This document shows positions 33,465 through 42,777 of a stretch of 52,886 nt of DNA, piece after piece. Both the position numbers and the translations under genes were made by a program. The stretch spans positions 1-52,886 of the IMG/VR virus record IMGVR_UViG_3300044644_001839. The stretch is one strand, 5' to 3'. Every line of letters begins with the position of its first letter. Position 1 is the first letter of the stretch. The notes under the pieces were generated by a model. It was given only the letters and a program-made list of their open reading frames with translations. It made no database searches and was not told the DNA's origin. The stretch is from a virus.

Positions 33465-33746
33465 TTATATAAGAGTAACCATTTTCCATTCATTGCCGGT
33501 AGTCCACAATTGTAATCTAGGTGGTGTAATAGCAGTATTATACCACATCAATCCTGGGATTTTAATAGCTGGTTCTGTTGGACCGGCAAAGTTCTCTAAT
33601 ACATGAACTAAATTATTTTGAAACCCTTCGCCATACTCAACTCCATTTCCTTGTGGATATAAAGTAAATGGTGTACTAGTAGTGTTATTGGCAGCATCAA
33701 CAGTAAACGAATTACCGGCCGCATCGATTTTAAGTGTATAAGCCAT
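33465..33746 (-). CDS. Small structural-type protein with NLVHVLENFAG module
   Basis: A 93-residue protein on the opposite strand within the baseplate block. It has the module YGEGFQNNLVHVLENFAGPTEPAIKIPGLMWYN...W that I recall from N-termini of phage tail and adhesin proteins. The same module is visible in the proteins at 42778-43074, 37012-38592 and 38611-40485. It converges directly on gp25 (2 bp between stops). A late box at 33777-33784 precedes it. I infer a virion accessory or attachment protein. Confidence 0.75.
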   Translation of the reverse strand: MAYTLKIDAAGNSFTVDAANNTTSTPFTLYPQGNGVEYGEGFQNNLVHVLENFAGPTEPAIKIPGLMWYNTAITPPRLQLWTTGNEWKMVTLI

Positions 33747-33776
33747 AAGTTTAATTACCGAGAAATGTAATAGTTG

Positions 33777-33784
33777 TATTTATT
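33777..33784 (-). promoter_or_regulatory. Late promoter box AATAAATA
   Basis: AATAAATAC on the minus strand, 31 bp before the small structural gene. Confidence 0.6.
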
Positions 33785-33800
33785 GAGGATAACAAACTCC

Positions 33801-33808
33801 CATAAATA
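33801..33808 (+). promoter_or_regulatory. Late promoter box CATAAATA before gp6
   Basis: CATAAATA on the plus strand, 42 bp before the gp6 start, divergent from the box at 33777-33784. Confidence 0.55.
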
Positions 33809-33849
33809 TCTCTTATTATAAACTTACCCTTATTTCAGAAAAGACATAT

Positions 33850-36800
33850 ATGGCAATTCAGTTATCTAAAGCGGAATCTTGGGATACAATATATCAGGCA
33901 AGTAAATTTATAAATTTTACCGGCTTTGATTATGCAACCGTAAAACAATCACTTATAGATTACTTTCGTCTAACACATCCTGAATTTAATAACTGGATTG
34001 AAACCGACGAATTTGTAATGATTTTAGAGGCATTTGCCTACGTCTGCGAATTAAGTGCTTATCGATTAGATATGGTAGCGAATGAAAATTTGTTATCAAC
34101 TGCACAGCGTAAAGATTCGGTTCTTAAATTAGCTAAATTTATTTCATATAATCCGTCGAGAAATATTCCAGGTTCTGGTTTAGTAAAAATAACATCAATT
34201 TCTACATCAGAACGGGTTTATGATTTAAATGGTAATAATTTAGCAAATAGTAAAATTATATGGAATGATTCTAATAATGTTAATTGGCAATCACAATTCT
34301 TTGCCGTAATTAACGCTACATTATTACGTTCGTTTGGTGATGTTTTACCTAGCGATCGAGTCCAAGTATTTGATCAAATATTTGAACTATATTCAATTAA
34401 TAATATGCCGTTTGAAAATAGTGTAATACAATATAAAACACAAGTTCAAAATAAATCAATTGATATGGAATTAACATCAGTTGAATTAACAACGGATGGT
34501 CCAATCGAACAAAGACCAAAAATCATAACGACAAATAATAATCAAAATTTTAATATATTATATGGTTCTGATGGATTAGGTAATTCATCTAATTATACCG
34601 GCTTTTTTATGTTAACTAAACAAGGTATATTAAAAAGAACTAGAACCGATTCATTTGACGGTATAACCCCACATCAATCATTTAATATAAATGTAAAAAA
34701 TATTAATAATACTGATGTTTGGGTTAATCAAATTACTTCGACCGATTCAATCGCTTGGGAAGCAGTCGATACGATCAATGAACAAAATATTATTTTTAGT
34801 AATAATCCAAATAAAAACAAATACGAAATTAATACTTTAGATAATGACCAAATATCGATTTTATTTGGTGATGGTGATTTTGCTAATATACCTAATGGTA
34901 TATTCGATATTTGGTATCGAACTTCAGATCCGGATCCAATTCCTATCCCAATGAATGCGATCAGTGAAGTCTCATCTAATTTTGCATATTTAGATGGTAA
35001 AGGTAATGTTCAAAATGCTATATTTACATTTTCATTAGTTCAACCAATACAAAATGCTGCACCAAGTGAAGATATAGAACATATTAAAATAAATGCACCA
35101 TCGGTTTATTATACTCAAAATCGAATGGTTAATGCTCGCGATTATAATTCATTATTATTACAAGATAATACTATTTTAAAATTAGCGTCTATTAATAGAA
35201 CCTATGCTGGCGAAAGTAAATATACCGGATTTAATGATCCGAGTGATACTTACCAAAATATTAATCATTTTGGGACTGATTTATCAATTTATACAGAATA
35301 TGATATTGGTACTATAACTGTCTCGAATAAAATTTCAGCATTATCGGTTTTAATTAATCATATTCAACCATTATTATCGAATAATGATACATTATATTAT
35401 AGAGCATTTAATAATATATCACCTAGACGTTATTTTACTGGTGGTTCGGCAACTAGCGAACAACACGATATAGTATTTAATTTCATGGGCGAAGTTTATT
35501 CATTATCTGATATGAATGCTCCGCCGGCAACATTACCATTCGGTATATATTATAATACTAAATATTATCCTCAGGCAATTACTGGCGATGATTGGTTATT
35601 TCATATTGACGTTATCGGCAATAATTGGGTTATTAAATATAAAATAGCTAGAATATTAGCAAATAGCCCATCGACTAAGTTCTGGAATTATGCCGCAAAT
35701 CAAGATAATATAACCATATTAAAATCGAACGCCGCCGACTATAGAACATTAAATAATACTAAATTTTTAACTAATGAAGTTTCGTTATCGATTTTGAATA
35801 TTAATACATTTAGAGAACCAACACAATATATTGGTCAAATGGATTATAATACATTGAATGTTTCAATAAGTGATAATAATAACGATGGTGTTCCTGATAT
35901 AGCAGAAGTTTTGCAGTTAACTACTAATACAATAACTATTAATCCAGATACTGATAAATTTTTCGAAGATAAAGCTTATTATCAATTATTTGATCGAGTT
36001 TTTGATATGCCATTTGATTCATTTAATGTCGAAACTCCAACTATTGAATTACCGTATGATGTATTTACTATAGTAGATCCAGTAACTGGTAAAGCTGATG
36101 TTGAATTTATTGGGGATGTTTCAGGTTCATCTAATTCGAATCTAGGTGAAAATAATACTATAGTTTGGAAAGAACGAGATATTAATAAATTACAATATAC
36201 TAATAAGATTACTATAATAGATAACGGTAGTAATAATACAATTACTGTTAAAATTAAAGACTATGTTTATTTTTATAGACCAGATATCGATACTCCATAT
36301 TCTATAATAGATGATTCTAAAAAAATTAATTGGTTTGCGGAAGCTTTTGCATTACTCGATTCATCAAAAGCATTATATACACGCAAACAAGGACGCTCAG
36401 GATTAAATTTCTTATGGCAACATACACCAACTGATAATATGAAAATTAACCCATCATGTTCTAATATAATAGATTGTTTTATTATAACTAGAGGATATTA
36501 TCAAAGTACCATGAATTGGATTAATGGTATCGGTAGTAAACCAGCCAAACCATTACCGCATGAATTAAGAGCATCTTATAATAAATTAATTACTAATAAG
36601 ATGATATCTGATGAAATGATTATTAAATCCGGTGAGTTGAAAGTAATATTCGGTAAATATGCGGCACAGGAATTACAGGCTAAATTTTTAGTTGTGAAAT
36701 CACCATTCGCTACATTTACGGATAATCAAATTAAATCCAGTATTGTAACATTAATATATGAATTTTTTAATATTAGAGATTGGGATTTTGGTAATACTTT

Positions 36801-37002
36801 CAATTTTACTGAATTATCGACCTACGTTCATAATTCATTAAATGGTAATATAAGTTCATTTGTTATAAAACCAAAAAGCGAATTTAATCATTTTGGTAAT
36901 TTATTTCAGATATTTACTATGGAGCATGAGATTTTAGTACCGTCAATCGACATGGAAGATATAGAGATGGTTCAATATTTAACATCAACAAATATATTAT
37001 AG
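33850..37002 (+). CDS. 6: Baseplate wedge protein, gp6-like
   Basis: A 1050-residue protein with the N-terminal block of T4 gp6 (IDYFRLTHPEFNNWIETDEF, FAYVCELSAYRLDMVANENLL, RKDSVLKLAKFISYNPS) and downstream segments typical of gpJ/gp6-like wedge proteins (LFGDGDFANIP, VYYTQNRMVNARDYN). gp6 dimers form the continuous wedge ring around the hub. T4 gp6 is 660 residues, so this copy has about 390 extra, mainly in the centre. It is followed after 9 bp by the first adhesin gene. The ribosome site (AGAAAAGA) is weak. Confidence 0.93.
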   Translation: MAIQLSKAESWDTIYQASKFINFTGFDYATVKQSLIDYFRLTHPEFNNWIETDEFVMILEAFAYVCELSAYRLDMVANENLLSTAQRKDSVLKLAKFISYNPSRNIPGSGLVKITSISTSERVYDLNGNNLANSKIIWNDSNNVNWQSQFFAVINATLLRSFGDVLPSDRVQVFDQIFELYSINNMPFENSVIQYKTQVQNKSIDMELTSVELTTDGPIEQRPKIITTNNNQNFNILYGSDGLGNSSNYTGFFMLTKQGILKRTRTDSFDGITPHQSFNINVKNINNTDVWVNQITSTDSIAWEAVDTINEQNIIFSNNPNKNKYEINTLDNDQISILFGDGDFANIPNGIFDIWYRTSDPDPIPIPMNAISEVSSNFAYLDGKGNVQNAIFTFSLVQPIQNAAPSEDIEHIKINAPSVYYTQNRMVNARDYNSLLLQDNTILKLASINRTYAGESKYTGFNDPSDTYQNINHFGTDLSIYTEYDIGTITVSNKISALSVLINHIQPLLSNNDTLYYRAFNNISPRRYFTGGSATSEQHDIVFNFMGEVYSLSDMNAPPATLPFGIYYNTKYYPQAITGDDWLFHIDVIGNNWVIKYKIARILANSPSTKFWNYAANQDNITILKSNAADYRTLNNTKFLTNEVSLSILNINTFREPTQYIGQMDYNTLNVSISDNNNDGVPDIAEVLQLTTNTITINPDTDKFFEDKAYYQLFDRVFDMPFDSFNVETPTIELPYDVFTIVDPVTGKADVEFIGDVSGSSNSNLGENNTIVWKERDINKLQYTNKITIIDNGSNNTITVKIKDYVYFYRPDIDTPYSIIDDSKKINWFAEAFALLDSSKALYTRKQGRSGLNFLWQHTPTDNMKINPSCSNIIDCFIITRGYYQSTMNWINGIGSKPAKPLPHELRASYNKLITNKMISDEMIIKSGELKVIFGKYAAQELQAKFLVVKSPFATFTDNQIKSSIVTLIYEFFNIRDWDFGNTFNFTELSTYVHNSLNGNISSFVIKPKSEFNHFGNLFQIFTMEHEILVPSIDMEDIEMVQYLTSTNIL

Positions 37003-37011
37003 GCGAATTAA

Positions 37012-38592
37012 ATGACTGATTATACATTAACTAAATCAGATACCTCATCTACCTATTCTGTTTTAGAAACATCATTAAACAATGACACTCTATTAGAGTT
37101 TATTGGCCATAATTATTTTAAATATGGTGATGTTTTGCAGCAAAATGAATTACATTTAGGTACTAATTTTTATTCATTATGTGCTGGAAAATCTCAAACT
37201 GAAATTAATGCATTAAAAGCTAAAATGATTCCAGGTCAGATTTTATACGACGGAGTTTACTTATGGCTTAAAAAAAATTCAAGTATAGTTAAATTAGATT
37301 TGCACTCATTAAATACATTACCTACTGGTAATATTTCTATATCAGGCCCACATAATGCAGATAGTGAAGATACAGTAAATCTTACAGCATTAATTGACGC
37401 AGATGGTTTACCAAGCACATTTACATATCAATGGAAACTTGATGGCGTTGCTGTTAGTGGAGCGACGTCTGATAAATTTACTCCGGTTTTTGCGGATGGT
37501 GGGAAAAAATTATCTATTACTGTTACATATACTGATTTAGGCGGTTCTACCGAAACAGTTACTAGTCCCGAAGTAACCATAACCGCAGTTAATACTTTAC
37601 CGACTGGATCAATTATTATTCAGGGTAGTAAAGTTGGCGTAGCGTTAACTAAATCTATTATTAATTTAGTTGATGCTGATGGGTTACCGGCGCCAGCTAC
37701 CTATACATACGAATGGAAATTAGACGGTACTGTCGTTTCGACGACTGATAGTTATACACCAGTTTTCGGTGATTTAGGTAAATCATTAGTTGTTAAATTA
37801 TCATATACTGATTTACATGGAACCGCTGAATCATTAACTAGTACTCCGACGGTTATAACGAATGATCCATTCTCCGCGACTATGTCTGCAGCCGCTACAC
37901 AGACATTCGCAAATATTAATTTAACCTTTAAACCATTTGATGTTAGTGGTGGATCTGGGGTTTACAATTACACTATAACACCGACTAGTAATATTCAAGC
38001 AGGAACGTTTTCTATCGATCCTGACGGAACATTGCATTATACGTCACAAGGATCGTTACCAGGTGCGAACCCAAATATGAATCCGCCAACTACAGCATCT
38101 GAATTGACCATAACTGTTACTGATGCTAATAATTCCGCTAGTACCTATTCAATCAAATACACATTCGAAGAATTTTTAGTCTTAAATGCAGGCGATCCAC
38201 CACTTCAACCATCAGCATGGGGTGATGCTCAATTTAAATTCGTCATTGCTACCTTATCAACGACCGCTGCTCCAATTTCAATTGCATATAACATGTATAG
38301 TGCACCGGATCCATTAATATTGTTAGTTGATGGTGTTATGGTCGATCATACTGGAACTGGTAGTAATATACCTAACTATGTTAGTGGTGTTACCGCTATA
38401 CCCAATAGTTTTTTTGTTTCTGGAACATCTGGCGCTAATCCAATTCAAGCTCCAGTGAGCACACCGTTACTCGTAGATTCGGAATTAATTGTTGATGTCG
38501 GGGCGAGTGATCAATCCAAATGGGATATTTTTGTTTCCTATGATAATGGAAAATTATATATGAAACCAAAAAAAGCCACAACTCCGGTTTAA
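37012..38592 (+). CDS. Adhesin-like virion protein with Ig-like repeats, paralogue 1
   Basis: A 526-residue protein. Residues 1-100 hold the module FIGHNYFKYGDVLQQN...PGQILYDGVYLWLKKNSSIV, shared almost identically with the next gene. Two Ig-like domains follow (about 105-195 and 197-285), each with YQWKLDG or YEWKLDG and ending in ESLT- or ETVT-type strands. A further beta domain lies at about 290-390 and a distinct C-terminal domain after it. It forms, with the next gene, a tandem pair after gp6. I infer a baseplate-linked adhesin or fibre; the receptor is unknown. Confidence 0.75.
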   Translation: MTDYTLTKSDTSSTYSVLETSLNNDTLLEFIGHNYFKYGDVLQQNELHLGTNFYSLCAGKSQTEINALKAKMIPGQILYDGVYLWLKKNSSIVKLDLHSLNTLPTGNISISGPHNADSEDTVNLTALIDADGLPSTFTYQWKLDGVAVSGATSDKFTPVFADGGKKLSITVTYTDLGGSTETVTSPEVTITAVNTLPTGSIIIQGSKVGVALTKSIINLVDADGLPAPATYTYEWKLDGTVVSTTDSYTPVFGDLGKSLVVKLSYTDLHGTAESLTSTPTVITNDPFSATMSAAATQTFANINLTFKPFDVSGGSGVYNYTITPTSNIQAGTFSIDPDGTLHYTSQGSLPGANPNMNPPTTASELTITVTDANNSASTYSIKYTFEEFLVLNAGDPPLQPSAWGDAQFKFVIATLSTTAAPISIAYNMYSAPDPLILLVDGVMVDHTGTGSNIPNYVSGVTAIPNSFFVSGTSGANPIQAPVSTPLLVDSELIVDVGASDQSKWDIFVSYDNGKLYMKPKKATTPV

Positions 38593-38610
38593 TTTTAAGA
38601 GTAATTTTAT

Positions 38611-40485
38611 ATGACAGATTATAGTGTAAAAAAATCCGACGATTCATTAACGTACAATGTTTATGTTGAAGATTTAAATAACGAAACTAATTTAAATTTA
38701 ATTGGTTTTAATTATTTTAAATACGGTGATGTTTTACAACAAAATGTATTAAATCTATCGACTAATTTTTATACATTATGTGTTAATAAATCGACGAATG
38801 AAATTACTGAAATTAAAACTAAAATGATCCCCGGTCAGGTTTTATATGATGGTTTTAAATTATGGCTAAAGAAAAATTCAAGTATAGTCGAATTAGATTT
38901 AAAATCAATTAATATCGCCCCAACTGGAGTTTTAACATTAACTGGAGATACTCATGTCGGTAATACATTAACCTTAAATAAATCCGCATTAGTTGATTTA
39001 GATGGTTTATTACAAGCAGTTTATACTTACGCATGGTATCGCGGATCGACCTTAATTACTGGTGAAACTCAGGACCATTATGCAACAGTGGCTGGCGATG
39101 TTGGGCAATCAATAACCTGTAAAGTAAGTTATACGGACGATAAAGGGACTGCCGAATCAGTAACTAGTTCTGCAATTACCGTAGAAGCTGCAGTTGTTGG
39201 ACCACCGGTAATACCAGGCGGTATCCCAGCATCGAATGCGGCGTGGGGTGGTGCTGGGTACGGCGGAACTGCAAATTATACCGGCGGATATAGTGCAGCC
39301 GGCGGTCATAATGGTAATGGCGGGGGCGGATCCGCAAGTCCAGTAGGGGGTAATGGGGGTAATTGGTTATCCGCTACTGGAAGTGATGGGACGTATGGAA
39401 CTGGGGGTAGTGGGGGTGGATATAGCTGGGCAGGCGTTGCCGGTACTGGTTTATTACCTGGATATGATGCGGTTGCTATTAATGCAACTGGTATTGGTAA
39501 TGGTGGGGGTGGTATAGAAACTGATAATATGAATCAAACGTTAACTCAAGTTCGGGGCGGTAATGGAACTGGTGGATTGATAAGAATTACCATAAACGCT
39601 GGATCATATTCATTTACACCTGCAGATTTAACCACATTTTCTGGAACTAGAATAATTACTGGCGATAAAGCAATTGAATGGGATAATAGTTCTGGTCTAA
39701 AAACTGCCGTAGATCCGTATGATCATGCATTAATTGGTCAATTTACGGTTCCGGCCGGAGTAACTAAAATAGATATTGGTGTTATCGGCGGCGGCGGTGG
39801 CGGCGCTATTGGACCTTGTGTTAATGCTGGCGGTGGAGGTGGTGGTGCTACATTATATACTGGTTACGCGGTAATTCCAGGAACGGTTTATACTATTAAA
39901 GTCGGGGCTGGAGGTCAAGGTGGTTTGCAGGGGGCCCCAAGGGGCCCGAGTGCGGGGGGCGCCCCACCGTATGGCGTAACTGAAGTTCCATGGCGAGGCG
40001 GTAAAAGTGCATTCTGTTCATCAACCGGAACTGAGCTTATATTTGCTACTGGCGGTAATACTAGACCAGATAACTGCGCCGCACTTACTAATGCTGATAG
40101 TGCTACTGCCGGTGTCGCCGACGTTCCTGGGCCTAACGTAGTAGCTCCAACTCCACCCACACCACCAGCGACAAATATTCCAACATTTGATTGGACTTTT
40201 AATAATGTAGTAGCTGGAACACCCCATTTTGATAATTCAACGTTAACTATAAATTCGACCGATGTTATTACATCTGATATTACTTGGTATTGGTACGAAG
40301 GGGGACTTAGTACTGGAGTAACAGAAACTACATTACTATCTAGTCTAGCCGATCCGCATACTGCTTCCAAATCATATGCACATCCAGATAGATTACCAAA
40401 TACGTCATATTCATGCTATGTAACATTTACTACGGCTACTAGAGCAAGTCAAGGGTATGATATTCATCGCACATCACCACAGTAA
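38611..40485 (+). CDS. Adhesin-like virion protein with glycine-rich domain, paralogue 2
   Basis: A 624-residue protein. Residues 1-100 are homologous to the preceding protein (FNYFKYGDVLQQN, PGQVLYDGFKLWLKKNSSIV). One Ig-like domain follows (YTYAWYRGSTLI). A glycine-rich part lies at about 205-480, in two blocks, the second with FTVPAGVTKIDIGVIGGGGG and VIPGTVYTIKVGAGGQGG, a pattern of polyglycine adhesin tips in phage fibres. A C-terminal beta domain closes it. GC content rises in the glycine-rich part because of glycine codons. It ends the plus-strand block. I infer a host-binding protein. Confidence 0.75.
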   Translation: MTDYSVKKSDDSLTYNVYVEDLNNETNLNLIGFNYFKYGDVLQQNVLNLSTNFYTLCVNKSTNEITEIKTKMIPGQVLYDGFKLWLKKNSSIVELDLKSINIAPTGVLTLTGDTHVGNTLTLNKSALVDLDGLLQAVYTYAWYRGSTLITGETQDHYATVAGDVGQSITCKVSYTDDKGTAESVTSSAITVEAAVVGPPVIPGGIPASNAAWGGAGYGGTANYTGGYSAAGGHNGNGGGGSASPVGGNGGNWLSATGSDGTYGTGGSGGGYSWAGVAGTGLLPGYDAVAINATGIGNGGGGIETDNMNQTLTQVRGGNGTGGLIRITINAGSYSFTPADLTTFSGTRIITGDKAIEWDNSSGLKTAVDPYDHALIGQFTVPAGVTKIDIGVIGGGGGGAIGPCVNAGGGGGGATLYTGYAVIPGTVYTIKVGAGGQGGLQGAPRGPSAGGAPPYGVTEVPWRGGKSAFCSSTGTELIFATGGNTRPDNCAALTNADSATAGVADVPGPNVVAPTPPTPPATNIPTFDWTFNNVVAGTPHFDNSTLTINSTDVITSDITWYWYEGGLSTGVTETTLLSSLADPHTASKSYAHPDRLPNTSYSCYVTFTTATRASQGYDIHRTSPQ

Positions 40486-40548
40486 TTTATGTTCGAATTC
40501 GGGTAACTGTAGTTCAATTTTCTCAAATTCAATAACTATAATCTAAAG

Positions 40549-40827
40549 TTAATTAACTGTAAACTTTTTATCGCAAAATTTACAATGGATATGATCATCA
40601 TACTCGATGATCATATCTTTTGGATGAATACATTCTTGCACCATAATAGTTCTTAATTGATTAATTTCATCAATTAATGGCATCTTTTGTTCTTCTAAAT
40701 CCATAATTTGATCAGCTAATGCATTAACTTGCTCAATTAATTTTTGCATATTATCAAATTTGCGATTCCATGCATTTTTATCACTTTGATTAGCAACATT
40801 TGAAACTTGCTTTACATTCGATACCAT
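40549..40827 (-). CDS. Small coiled-coil protein with zinc-ribbon-like end
   Basis: A 92-residue protein. The middle is a heptad helix (MQKLIEQVNALADQIMDLEEQK), and the C-terminus has CIHPKDMI...HCKFCDKKF, where Cys/His pairs could bind zinc. ATG 40827 is chosen since AAAGGAAAGA lies just upstream; a longer frame to 40848 would start at TTG and overlap gp44. It is the last gene of the clamp-loader operon. Function is unknown. No clear terminator is seen in the gap 40486-40548. Confidence 0.75.
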   Translation of the reverse strand: MVSNVKQVSNVANQSDKNAWNRKFDNMQKLIEQVNALADQIMDLEEQKMPLIDEINQLRTIMVQECIHPKDMIIEYDDHIHCKFCDKKFTVN

Positions 40828-40837
40828 AATCTTTCCT

Positions 40838-41731
40838 TTATTTTCCAAATTGACTTAATGCAATAATACATGCGGCAAAACTAATCATCGGATTAGCCGT
40901 TTCACTTAAATAATCCGCTATAATTAAAATACCATTTTCATATGAATCCATATCATTAAACTTCTTAGATCTATGTAAATTATCATATAATGATGTATAT
41001 AACCCATCATAATCAACATCTCGCATATTAATAATATCTAATCTTAATTGTCTCCAATCATCATTTTCGATATATTTGATAATATCAAACGAATCTTTTT
41101 TCGGACTAGTTAATTTACCATCAATACTAAATCTTTCTAAATTTTTAATTAATTTACGAATATCTGGGTAAGCGGCATCAACGTGTTCATCCAAAATATC
41201 TAAATCAAATTTAACTTTTTCTTTAAGTAATATATTAGCAGCGAACATACTAATATCATTTACGTCAATTGGTTTAACTTTAAAGATATTACATCTAGAT
41301 TTAATAGCTTCGGTAAACATATGATGATAATTACCAGTTAGGATAAACTTAGCAACCATCGTATATTCGACCATTAACCCCCTTAATACCTCTTTCGCAT
41401 CTCTAGATAAGTAATCGGCTTCATCTAAAATAACAACCTTATATCCCCCAGAAAAGGAATTAGTTGAAACAAAAGATCTAACTCTAGTTCTAATATTATC
41501 GACACTATTTTCATGACTAGCATCAATAAACAAAACATTTTCATCATCTATATTAAAATGCTTAACTAATAATTTAGCTAATGATGTTTTACCAGTACCT
41601 GGAGAACCAGTTAATAAAAGATCAGGAACTGCAGATAATCTAAGGAAATACTCTTGCATTTCCTGATCACTAAATATATACTCATCTAATGTATTAGGAG
41701 TATGTTTTAATTCCCAAGGCATTTTAATCAT
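40838..41731 (-). CDS. 44: Sliding-clamp loader large subunit, gp44-like
   Basis: A 297-residue AAA+ ATPase. Walker A is TGSPGTGKTS (residues 41-50), Walker B KVVILDEADYLS (about 95-106), sensor 1 FILTGNYHHM, and the arginine-finger motif SRC (about 149), as in RFC and T4 gp44. With gp62 it opens and loads the gp45 clamp for DNA replication and late transcription. ATG 41731 overlaps the stop of the preceding gene (ATGA) with GAGAAAAAG upstream. It lies in an early operon from the promoter at 42242-42270. Confidence 0.95.
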   Translation of the reverse strand: MIKMPWELKHTPNTLDEYIFSDQEMQEYFLRLSAVPDLLLTGSPGTGKTSLAKLLVKHFNIDDENVLFIDASHENSVDNIRTRVRSFVSTNSFSGGYKVVILDEADYLSRDAKEVLRGLMVEYTMVAKFILTGNYHHMFTEAIKSRCNIFKVKPIDVNDISMFAANILLKEKVKFDLDILDEHVDAAYPDIRKLIKNLERFSIDGKLTSPKKDSFDIIKYIENDDWRQLRLDIINMRDVDYDGLYTSLYDNLHRSKKFNDMDSYENGILIIADYLSETANPMISFAACIIALSQFGK

Positions 41732-41925
41732 TTCTTTTTCTCAATTAAATATTGTTTTTGTCTAGGATGACCTCGCATAACATCAAACCAAAACTTACGT
41801 TCAGTTAATACAGGCATACAAGCAGCTAACGTAGTTACCCGGCACATCTCATCTATATAACCTAATTTTTCAGTTGCTACGTAATTGCGTTTTCTATGAC
41901 CGTTTCTAGATCCAGCTTGCGGCAT
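41728..41925 (-). CDS. Small basic protein of unknown function
   Basis: A 65-residue, Arg- and Lys-rich protein (SRNGHRKRNYVATEKLGYI, ending KKK) with two Cys. It overlaps both neighbours by start/stop codons (TAATG upstream, ATGA to gp44), so translation is coupled with the clamp loader. I do not recognise it. Confidence 0.7.
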   Translation of the reverse strand: MPQAGSRNGHRKRNYVATEKLGYIDEMCRVTTLAACMPVLTERKFWFDVMRGHPRQKQYLIEKKK

Positions 41926-42137
41926 TATTCATTATCTCCATTTGAATTAATATCATCAACGAAAGAACTAAAAGTACTTTCCCCTATCATTTGTTTATAA
42001 ATCGCAGTTACCAAACCCCAATTTTCTTCACCGCCTTTATTTTTAGCAGCTTTTTTAGCATTAGCCCAATGCTCTTCGGATTTTTCAACTGAGATATTAT
42101 GTTTCTTAGCCATTTTTTTAACGTAAGCCGTAGGCAT
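41925..42137 (-). CDS. Small conserved phage protein (YVKKMAKKH...HWANAKKAA)
   Basis: A 70-residue protein with the pattern PTAYVKKMAKKHNISVEKSEEHWANAK and NWGLVTAIYKQMIG, which I recall from short phage proteins and from ends of larger virion proteins; no function is known to me. It starts right after a possible 23-residue membrane peptide (TAATG overlap) and ends overlapping the next gene. Confidence 0.75.
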   Translation of the reverse strand: MPTAYVKKMAKKHNISVEKSEEHWANAKKAAKNKGGEENWGLVTAIYKQMIGESTFSSFVDDINSNGDNE

Positions 42138-42208
42138 TAATCTTCCCTATTATATGTTATATAAAAACTCATAATTATCACCATTAACGTTATTACAACC
42201 CAAATCAT
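42137..42208 (-). CDS. Possible 23-residue single-pass membrane peptide
   Basis: ATG 42208 opens 23 codons coding for a hydrophobic stretch (WVVITLMVIIMSFYI) ended by TYNRED. Its TAA overlaps the next ATG (TAATG). It lies between the early promoter at 42242-42270 and the first larger gene. The ribosome site is weak (GGTG). It could be real or chance. Confidence 0.4.
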   Translation of the reverse strand: MIWVVITLMVIIMSFYITYNRED

Positions 42209-42241
42209 ATTTAAATACACCAAATTATTAAATTACAAATA

Positions 42242-42270
42242 ATTATAACGGATTTTGGGGTAAAAATCAA
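42242..42270 (-). promoter_or_regulatory. Early sigma70-type promoter for the clamp-loader operon
   Basis: Minus strand TTGATT (42270-42265), 17 bp, TATAAT (42247-42242). It abuts the plus-strand late box at 42271-42278. Confidence 0.85.
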
Positions 42271-42278
42271 GATAAATA
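42271..42278 (+). promoter_or_regulatory. Late promoter box GATAAATA before endolysin
   Basis: GATAAATA on the plus strand, 27 bp before the endolysin ATG, immediately next to the -35 of the divergent early promoter. Confidence 0.65.
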
Positions 42279-42304
42279 TCATATTTGTAATTAGAGGGTT
42301 TGTC

Positions 42305-42766
42305 ATGGCTAATAAAGAAACGATACAATTAGTAGAACACTTTGAAGGATGTAAATTAGCAGCATACGAATGCGCAACCTCAAAATCATTGCCTAGAGAT
42401 AAAAAATTCTGGACTATAGGTTGGGGTTCAACGTTTTATGCTGATAAAAAACCAGTTGGTGAACATGATCATATAACTCAAGAACAAGCCGACGAATTAT
42501 TTGAAAATTTATTAAATGAATTCGAAGCTAAAGTTAAAGCTTTAGTTACTGTTCAATTAAATGAAAATCAATTAGGTGCATTAACTAGTTTTGCGTATAA
42601 TTGCGGAGTTGGTAATTTAAAATCATCAACTTTATTAAAAAAAGTAAATGCTGGTGATTTTATAGGCGCATCTCAAGAATTTGCAAAATGGAATAAATCT
42701 AACGGTACCGTTTTAAAAGGATTGGTAGTCCGTCGAGCAAAAGAAGCTGAGTTATTTTTAAAATAA
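42305..42766 (+). CDS. Endolysin, GH24 phage lysozyme
   Basis: A 153-residue muramidase that cuts the glycan of peptidoglycan for lysis. The catalytic Glu14 lies in EHFEGCKLAAY. The second catalytic position, Asp in T4, is Cys23 (E-8-C spacing, a known variant). The Thr of TIGWGST follows after an extra loop of about eight residues. NQLGALTSFAYNCGVGNL and GLVVRRAKEAELFL are also family hallmarks. There is no signal peptide or membrane segment, so a holin must exist elsewhere. GAGGG about 5 bp before ATG and a late box fit lysis timing. Confidence 0.95.
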   Translation: MANKETIQLVEHFEGCKLAAYECATSKSLPRDKKFWTIGWGSTFYADKKPVGEHDHITQEQADELFENLLNEFEAKVKALVTVQLNENQLGALTSFAYNCGVGNLKSSTLLKKVNAGDFIGASQEFAKWNKSNGTVLKGLVVRRAKEAELFLK

Positions 42767-42777
42767 GGATTTAAATA

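Noticed and set aside
39915-40370. Minus-strand frames opposite the glycine-rich adhesin
   Set aside because: Glycine codons give proline and cysteine-like shadows on the other strand; no ribosome site and no family resemblance.
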